From the NCBI GenBank assembly GCA_035430965.1, contig DAOMHQ010000251.1, forward strand, positions 1 to 6,394: 6,394 nucleotides of DNA. The letters are read 5' to 3'. Position numbers and translations under genes: made by a program. Shown here piece by piece: positions 1 through 3,670 of this stretch. A model generated the notes under the pieces. It was not told the origin of the DNA, ran no database searches, and was given only the letters and a program-made list of their open reading frames with translations. The DNA is from JAKPRU01 sp029568995. GTDB lineage: Bacteria; Hinthialibacterota; Hinthialibacteria; Hinthialibacterales; JAKPRU01. Positions within the stretch are counted from its first letter, which is position 1; every line of letters begins with the position of its first letter.

Positions 1-117
1 CATCAGCATCACGCCGGAATAGCCCAGCTGCGCCGCGTGGGGAATGAACTCCTCCAGGTCCATCCGTTCCTGCCCCCAGAGACCCGCATAACTCACCGAA
101 TGAAGCACCGCTTTCAT
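1..117 (-). CDS. Sugar phosphate isomerase/epimerase-like protein, N-terminal fragment (partial)
   Basis: Read on the minus strand from an ATG at 117-115, this is an open frame of 39 codons that runs off the left edge. The product begins MKAVLHSVSYAGLWGQERM and continues with DLEEFIPHAAQLGYSGVMLM. This is the usual opening of the xylose-isomerase-like TIM-barrel family: a first beta strand, then a helix ending in a 'A..LGY.GV' segment that leads into the second strand. Family members isomerise or epimerise sugars or related polyols in the cytoplasm, usually with a divalent metal. The metal ligands lie beyond the edge, so the substrate cannot be inferred. The start is supported by an AAGGAG ribosome binding site nine bases upstream. 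The gene is transcribed divergently from the ABC operon and probably has no direct link to it. The fragment is short, so the family call is good but not certain. Confidence 0.72.
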   Translation of the reverse strand, partial: MKAVLHSVSYAGLWGQERMDLEEFIPHAAQLGYSGVMLM

Positions 118-126
118 GGGGAACAT

Positions 127-132
127 CTCCTT
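127..132 (-). promoter_or_regulatory. Shine-Dalgarno site of the minus-strand isomerase-like gene
   Basis: The plus strand reads ctcctt, which is AAGGAG on the coding strand. It lies nine bases upstream of the ATG at 117-115. It fixes the start of the minus-strand gene and shows that this genome uses canonical Shine-Dalgarno sites, in contrast to the operon start at 492. Confidence 0.7.
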
Positions 133-200
133 CCCGTTTTGAAGAATGCAACAACTCTCCGCAGTCTACGCGGCTTCGCAAGGGATTTTAATGCTTTCCC

Positions 201-240
201 GATGAGATTTCTCCCTTCGGTCGAAATGACAGGAGGACGG
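201..240. repeat. Dispersed non-coding repeat, 'TTTCGACCGAAGGGAGAAA' type
   Basis: On the minus strand the core reads TGTCATTTCGACCGAAGGGA followed by GAAATCTC (about 205-231). It contains a short imperfect inverted repeat, with ATTTC and GAAAT flanking a GC-rich centre. Sequences of this form recur as intergenic dispersed repeats in many environmental bacterial genomes. They are a known source of spurious predicted proteins containing 'VISTEGRNL'-like strings, which is what the minus-strand translation gives here. Only one copy is in this window, so calling it a repeat rests on recognition and not on internal comparison. It lies between two divergent genes, where such elements usually sit. 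Its exact edges cannot be set from one copy. Confidence 0.55.
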
Positions 241-271
241 GCAACGGACGAGCGTTGACGGTGGTGGAGTG

Positions 272-310
272 AACCACGAAGGCACGAAGGAGACACGAAA
301 GCACGAAGAG
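272..310. repeat. Degenerate short tandem repeat of 'cacgaag' units
   Basis: Four units built on cacgaa(g/a) follow one another: accacgaag (273-281), gcacgaag (282-289), gagacacgaaa (290-300) and gcacgaag (301-308). The translated string MNHEGTKETRKHEEK is a familiar spurious protein produced by this repeat in many environmental genomes, so it should not be annotated as a gene. The units are visible directly. That the family is dispersed elsewhere in the genome is prior knowledge. Confidence 0.68.
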
Positions 311-455
311 AAAGACCCTCACCCCACCCTACTGCGGCTCCTCCTGAGAACGCCGGCTGGTCGACAGGCAGGCCAGACATTGCACCCTGATCCTTCGCGA
401 TCTTGTGGCGGGCAGTTTCGCCGGCTATCTTCCATCCCCAATTTCTTTCGCTTCC
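311..455. other. Intergenic stretch with repeat-like, non-coding sequence
   Basis: No credible gene is visible here. It begins with a pyrimidine-rich run (accctcaccccaccc, about 314-328). A GC-rich patch with small palindromes follows (gccggc and gtcgac, about 352-366, then ggcaggcc), and the rest is T/C-rich. The 'PAGRQAG' string that this patch gives in translation is another common product of dispersed repeats. The upstream extension of the next gene's reading frame into this region (from an ATG at 405) is not supported as coding. The stretch separates two divergently transcribed genes. Confidence 0.45.
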
Positions 456-484
456 TTGACCCCCCTCTCGCTCCTTCGGATAAT
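456..484 (+). promoter_or_regulatory. Candidate sigma70-type promoter directly at the operon start
   Basis: A TTGACC element (456-461, five of six matches to TTGACA) is followed by a 17-base spacer and GATAAT (479-484, five of six matches to TATAAT). This is the optimal spacing for a housekeeping promoter. The seven bases after the -10 element place the transcription start at about 491-492, which is on or next to the ATG at 492. If the promoter is real, the mRNA is essentially leaderless and an alternative ATG at 483, lying inside the -10 box, cannot be the start. The match is to the E. coli consensus, and no experimental evidence is available for this organism. Confidence 0.5.
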
Positions 485-491
485 GTCATAC

Positions 492-1679
492 ATGATTCCT
501 AAAACCTCTGCACTCTTCGCCGCCGCCTCGTTTCTGCTGCTCCTTTCCGTTTCGCATGTCCATGCCTGCCGATATACGGTTCGCGATGTCGGGTTCGTTC
601 AGTTTCCAGGCGATTTGTACCATCTCTATTGCATTGTCGGGGAACAGACTCCCCCGGATCGAATCGAGGCATTCGACCGGGCCGCGCTGATCGCCTTCAT
701 GGATTCCAACGTCCGGCCCGAAATCATTCGTGTGGACAGCCAACCGGATCATCCCGCGTTGGAGTATCTTCCCAAGGGGCAGAATCTTCAGAGTCCCGTA
801 TGTGTTCTTGTTGCGCCGGATGGAAGGTCCCTTCCCATCGCCGAAATGTCGGACTCCCTGGCGGAGACAATGGAGCAGGTCTGCGATTCTCCGGTCCGCC
901 GGGACATCCTGGAGCATCTCGTTAAGTCATACTGTGTTGTTCTCTTCATCGAGGGACAGGATACCGAGGCGAATCAACAGGCCTTGCAACACATCCAGCG
1001 CGCTATCGAGCGCATCACCGGATTGGCAGACCAACTGCCGAAACCTGTGGAAGTGAATCCTCACTTGGTTCGTATTTCCCTGGAGTCATTCCCGAACGAA
1101 CGAGTGTTGCTCTGGGGTATGAATCTCGACGAGAAAGCGTTGAATGATCCTCAAGTGGCGGTGCTTTACGGAAGAGGACGCAGAATGGGGCCGGTTCTGC
1201 GTGGAGAAGAGATCGTTGAAAGTCGTCTCTTCCCATTGCTTGGGCTGGTCGGCGCATCGTGCGAATGCGGTCTCGACCGAAGCCTGATCATGGGTACACC
1301 CGTGCCCCTTCGCTGGGATGCCTCCATGCAATCGCAGGTGATTGAATTGGCTGGTTTCGATGCGGAGAATCCGATGGTGAAAATGGAGATCGGCCAGATC
1401 CTGGCTTCCGGCCTGTCCGGGGAATCGGCGGGAACCGCTTCCGAAGATCCGTTCACGGATCTCCTGTTCGGATACAGCGAGCAGGTCGTGGAATTCGGAA
1501 CGGAATCCGCTCCGGTTGTTGATTCGCCGATCTCGGCGCAGGCAATCGATCCTCCGCCTTCCGAGAAGCCGGAGCCTGGCTTTTACGGTCGAACAGTCCT
1601 CTGGACAATCGCCGCATTTGGGGTTGTTATTCTAGTGGGCATTGGAATCGTTGTCCGACGGGGATTCGGACCAAGATGA
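492..1679 (+). CDS. Uncharacterised exported protein with C-terminal membrane anchor, first gene of the ABC operon
   Basis: The product has 395 residues when read from the ATG at 492. An ATG nine bases earlier and a longer frame from 405 are less likely. The N-terminus is a signal peptide: Lys4, then a hydrophobic core about residues 7-19, then 'HVHA' with probable cleavage before Cys26. The VHAC sequence also loosely resembles a lipobox, but His at -2 is atypical. The mature protein opens CRYTVRDVGFVQF, a motif I associate with poorly characterised proteins of planctomycete-like bacteria. Two segments resemble alpha/beta strands of a thioredoxin-like fold ('SPVCVLVAPDGRSLPI' and 'SYCVVLFIEGQDTEAN'), but no CxxC active site is present. 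A CEC pair lies at residues 257-259. A Pro/Ser/Glu-rich linker leads to one transmembrane helix (about 368-388) and a short Arg-rich cytoplasmic tail, so most of the protein is periplasmic. It precedes the permease gene by 47 bases and may be an accessory subunit of the ABC system. No Shine-Dalgarno site is evident. The molecular function is unknown. Confidence 0.8.
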   Translation: MIPKTSALFAAASFLLLLSVSHVHACRYTVRDVGFVQFPGDLYHLYCIVGEQTPPDRIEAFDRAALIAFMDSNVRPEIIRVDSQPDHPALEYLPKGQNLQSPVCVLVAPDGRSLPIAEMSDSLAETMEQVCDSPVRRDILEHLVKSYCVVLFIEGQDTEANQQALQHIQRAIERITGLADQLPKPVEVNPHLVRISLESFPNERVLLWGMNLDEKALNDPQVAVLYGRGRRMGPVLRGEEIVESRLFPLLGLVGASCECGLDRSLIMGTPVPLRWDASMQSQVIELAGFDAENPMVKMEIGQILASGLSGESAGTASEDPFTDLLFGYSEQVVEFGTESAPVVDSPISAQAIDPPPSEKPEPGFYGRTVLWTIAAFGVVILVGIGIVVRRGFGPR

Positions 1680-1687
1680 AATAGACC

Positions 1688-1710
1688 GATCACCCACTCC
1701 GTGGGCGATT
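1688..1710 (+). other. Small hairpin between the first gene and the permease gene
   Basis: ATCACCCAC (1689-1697) and GTGGGCGAT (1701-1709) can pair across a three-base loop, TCC. Eight of the nine pairs are Watson-Crick and one is an A-C mismatch, with a possible G-U closing pair at 1688/1710. No strong U-run follows, so it is unlikely to be an efficient terminator. It could be an mRNA processing or stability element that tunes expression of the permease relative to the first gene, or chance. Confidence 0.35.
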
Positions 1711-1726
1711 TCGGGGAAAGGGTGCC

Positions 1727-2881
1727 ATGTCAACTTTACTGCTGATTCTCAAGGAAATCGCACACCGCAAGTTCAACTTCATTCTCAGTCTCCTGGCGGT
1801 AGTTACCGCCGTGGCGATCTATATCGCCTTCTTCACAAGCGCGCAGGACTCGCAGCGCGAAACCACGCGCCTGATGCGCGATATTGGCTATAACCTGCGC
1901 ATCATTCCCAAAGAAACGGATATGATCAAGTTTTGGGAGATGGGATTCTCCGATTCCACCATGCCGGAGGACTATATCCTTCGTTTCGCTGAAAAGACAC
2001 AGGGGGAGATTCAGTATCGACATCTGCTGGCCACTCTCCATCAAAAAGTCACCTGGCAGGGAATGGAGGTTCTCCTGACCGGCATTGCCGCAAAGGAGGT
2101 CGTGCCGAAAGGCGTGGCGGAATCTTCCATGGCTCCGTTTGCCGTGGAACCCGGCAAAGTGTATCTCGGATACGAGCTGGTTCAGAAAGCCGCTGTGAAA
2201 AACGGCGACACCGTGGATCTTTTCGGCAGACAATTCCAGGTGGCCTCGTGTTTGCCGGAAACCGGCAGCGATGATGACATTCGGATTTACGGTCATCTAA
2301 AAGATATTCAGAGTATTGTGAACCTCCACGACAGAATCAACGAAATCCAGGCGTTGGAATGCCTGTGCAAGGAGCCAGGTGATCCTCTGGAGCGGCTGCG
2401 GGGTCAGTTGGAGACATTCCTCCCGGAGGGCAAGGTGATCCAGCTCAAGGCGATTTCCGATGCGCGCCGTGAGCAGCGATTCATGCTCGAACGGTTCTTT
2501 GAGCGGTTGTTGCCTCTGGTGTTGGTCGGCTGCGCAATCTGGATCGGCGCGTTGGCGTTCCTGAATGTGCGGGAACGCCGGTTTGAAGTCGGTGTTCTGC
2601 GCGCGCTGGGCTATGGTTCCTTCCGAATCGCCGCGCTGTTCCTTGGCAAGGCCGTCATTATCGGCCTGATCGGGGCGGCCATCGGATTCCTCCTGGGAAC
2701 CGGCTTTGCGCTGATTTTCGGTCCGGAGATTTTCAAGGTCACGGCGAAGGCGATCCGCCCCATTTATTTCCTGTTGAACTGGTCCCTGCTGATCGCACCG
2801 GCTTTCGCGGCGCTGTCCAGTTTCATTCCTACCGTTATTGCTGTTACACAAGATCCCGCTATTACGCTGAGGGAGGAATAA
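1727..2881 (+). CDS. ABC transporter permease, FtsX/MacB (LolC/E-like) family
   Basis: This 384-residue inner-membrane protein has the standard type VII ABC permease layout. One N-terminal helix (about 16-36) is followed by a periplasmic domain of about 220 residues (37-256, MacB_PCD-like) and three C-terminal helices (about 261-280, 307-331 and 347-371). The cytoplasmic loop after the second helix contains EVGVLRALG (287-295), the coupling-helix motif that contacts the ATPase in FtsX, LolC/E and MacB. The C-terminus DPAITLREE matches the family's usual 'DPA..LR.E' ending. Such permeases work as dimers and pass ATP-driven movement to periplasmic partners, for example in lipoprotein release, efflux or cell-wall hydrolase control. 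The ATPase is encoded two bases downstream and is the obvious partner. The start at 1727 follows a purine-rich gaaaggg (1716-1722) and gives a sensible membrane topology. The length is typical and no defect is seen. The substrate cannot be deduced. Confidence 0.92.
   Translation: MSTLLLILKEIAHRKFNFILSLLAVVTAVAIYIAFFTSAQDSQRETTRLMRDIGYNLRIIPKETDMIKFWEMGFSDSTMPEDYILRFAEKTQGEIQYRHLLATLHQKVTWQGMEVLLTGIAAKEVVPKGVAESSMAPFAVEPGKVYLGYELVQKAAVKNGDTVDLFGRQFQVASCLPETGSDDDIRIYGHLKDIQSIVNLHDRINEIQALECLCKEPGDPLERLRGQLETFLPEGKVIQLKAISDARREQRFMLERFFERLLPLVLVGCAIWIGALAFLNVRERRFEVGVLRALGYGSFRIAALFLGKAVIIGLIGAAIGFLLGTGFALIFGPEIFKVTAKAIRPIYFLLNWSLLIAPAFAALSSFIPTVIAVTQDPAITLREE
2872..2876 (+). promoter_or_regulatory. 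Shine-Dalgarno site of the ATPase gene, inside the permease gene
   Basis: GGAGG lies in the last codons of the permease gene and ends seven bases before the ATPase ATG at 2884. Because the site overlaps the upstream coding region and the genes are two bases apart, the permease and ATPase are almost certainly translated from one mRNA, probably with coupling. Confidence 0.75.
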
Positions 2882-2883
2882 TC

Positions 2884-3549
2884 ATGATTCTCATTGAAAA
2901 AGTCAGCAAAATCTTCCGAGTGGGCCGAAACGAGGTCCATGCGATTCAGAATGTCAATCTGCACGTGCTGCAAGGGGAATTTCTTGTCATTCGCGGGCCG
3001 AGCGGAAGTGGCAAGAGCACGCTTCTGTTGACCATCGGTGGAATGATGCGTCCCACCACGGGACGGATCACGGTCAATAACGAGGAACTCTCCAAAATGA
3101 ACGAACCCGAACGGGCGCAGTTCCGGGCGAAAAACATCGGATTTGTTTTCCAGATGTTTCATCTGCTTCCTTATCTGAGTGTTCTGGAGAATGTCCTGTT
3201 GGCATCGGGGTTTCAACGGGACAGTGAGTCCCGTGAACGGGCGCGGGAACTGCTCAAGAATCTGGGACTCTCTCACCGCGAATCTCACAGGCCCTCCGAA
3301 CTCAGCGCCGGCGAGAAACAACGCACCGCGATTGCCCGCGCCTTGATGAATCGCCCCTCTATCCTTCTGGCCGATGAACCCACCGGTAATCTCGATCCAG
3401 AAAACGCCGAGGAGGTGATTCGCCACCTCCATGAATTCCAGCAGAACGGCGGGACGGTGATCGTGGTCACCCACGGGCACTCGGCGGATCAGTACGCAAA
3501 TCAAATTGTCTTTCTGCGGGGAGGCGAAATCGTCGAAAATCCATCCTGA
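2884..3549 (+). CDS. ABC transporter ATP-binding protein, LolD/MacB family
   Basis: This is a complete 221-residue cytoplasmic ATPase with all motifs in order: Walker A GPSGSGKST (38-46), Q-loop FVFQ (87-90, Gln90), signature ELSAGEKQR (139-147), Walker B ILLADEPTG (160-168, catalytic Glu165), D-loop NLD (169-171) and H-loop His197. The signature is LSAGE rather than LSGGQ, a mild variation. The MFHLLPYLSVLENV stretch (91-104) and 'DEPTGNLD' are typical of the LolD, FtsE and MacB branch that powers FtsX-like permeases. The size is normal for a free-standing subunit, unlike MacB, where the ATPase is fused to the permease. It is expected to dimerise and drive the permease encoded immediately upstream. 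The start is fixed by the GGAGG site and by the family's typical N-terminus (ILIEKVSKIF). The transported or manipulated substrate is not evident. Confidence 0.95.
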   Translation: MILIEKVSKIFRVGRNEVHAIQNVNLHVLQGEFLVIRGPSGSGKSTLLLTIGGMMRPTTGRITVNNEELSKMNEPERAQFRAKNIGFVFQMFHLLPYLSVLENVLLASGFQRDSESRERARELLKNLGLSHRESHRPSELSAGEKQRTAIARALMNRPSILLADEPTGNLDPENAEEVIRHLHEFQQNGGTVIVVTHGHSADQYANQIVFLRGGEIVENPS

Positions 3550-3570
3550 ACATAGATCATCGGAGACCCC

Positions 3571-3670
3571 NNNNNNNNNNNNNNNNNNNNNNNNNNNNNN
3601 NNNNNNNNNNNNNNNNNNNNNNNNNNNNNNNNNNNNNNNNNNNNNNNNNNNNNNNNNNNNNNNNNNNNNN
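3571..3670. other. Assembly gap (100 N)
   Basis: There are exactly 100 undetermined bases, the conventional length for a scaffold gap of unknown size. It begins 21 bases after the ATPase stop codon and hides the start, signal sequence and first part of the propeller-protein gene, and possibly other genes. Co-transcription across the gap is therefore unproven. Confidence 0.97.

Noticed and set aside
185..213. Possible promoter for the minus-strand gene (TAAAAT on the minus strand, 190-185)
   Set aside because: The -10 match is fair, but the element at the correct distance (GAGAAA) does not resemble a -35, and it falls in the dispersed repeat.
114..380. Minus-strand frame of 88 codons in the intergenic region
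   Set aside because: It contains the 'VISTEGRNL' string typical of a dispersed repeat, and it competes with the better-supported isomerase-like start and its ribosome binding site at 117-132.
405..491. Upstream extension of the first operon gene to an ATG at 405, or start at ATG 483
   Set aside because: The longer form would put 29 extra residues before a clean signal peptide and run through the TTGACC/GATAAT promoter. The ATG at 483 lies inside the -10 element. The ATG at 492 gives a normal signal peptide.
269..502. Open frame beginning MNHEGTKETRKHEE
   Set aside because: This is the translation of the cacgaag tandem repeat, a well-known spurious protein pattern, and it ends inside the next gene.
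1698..1715. Rho-independent terminator after the first operon gene
   Set aside because: The hairpin at 1688-1710 is followed by only a few T residues and then G-rich sequence, and the permease gene starts 17 bases later.
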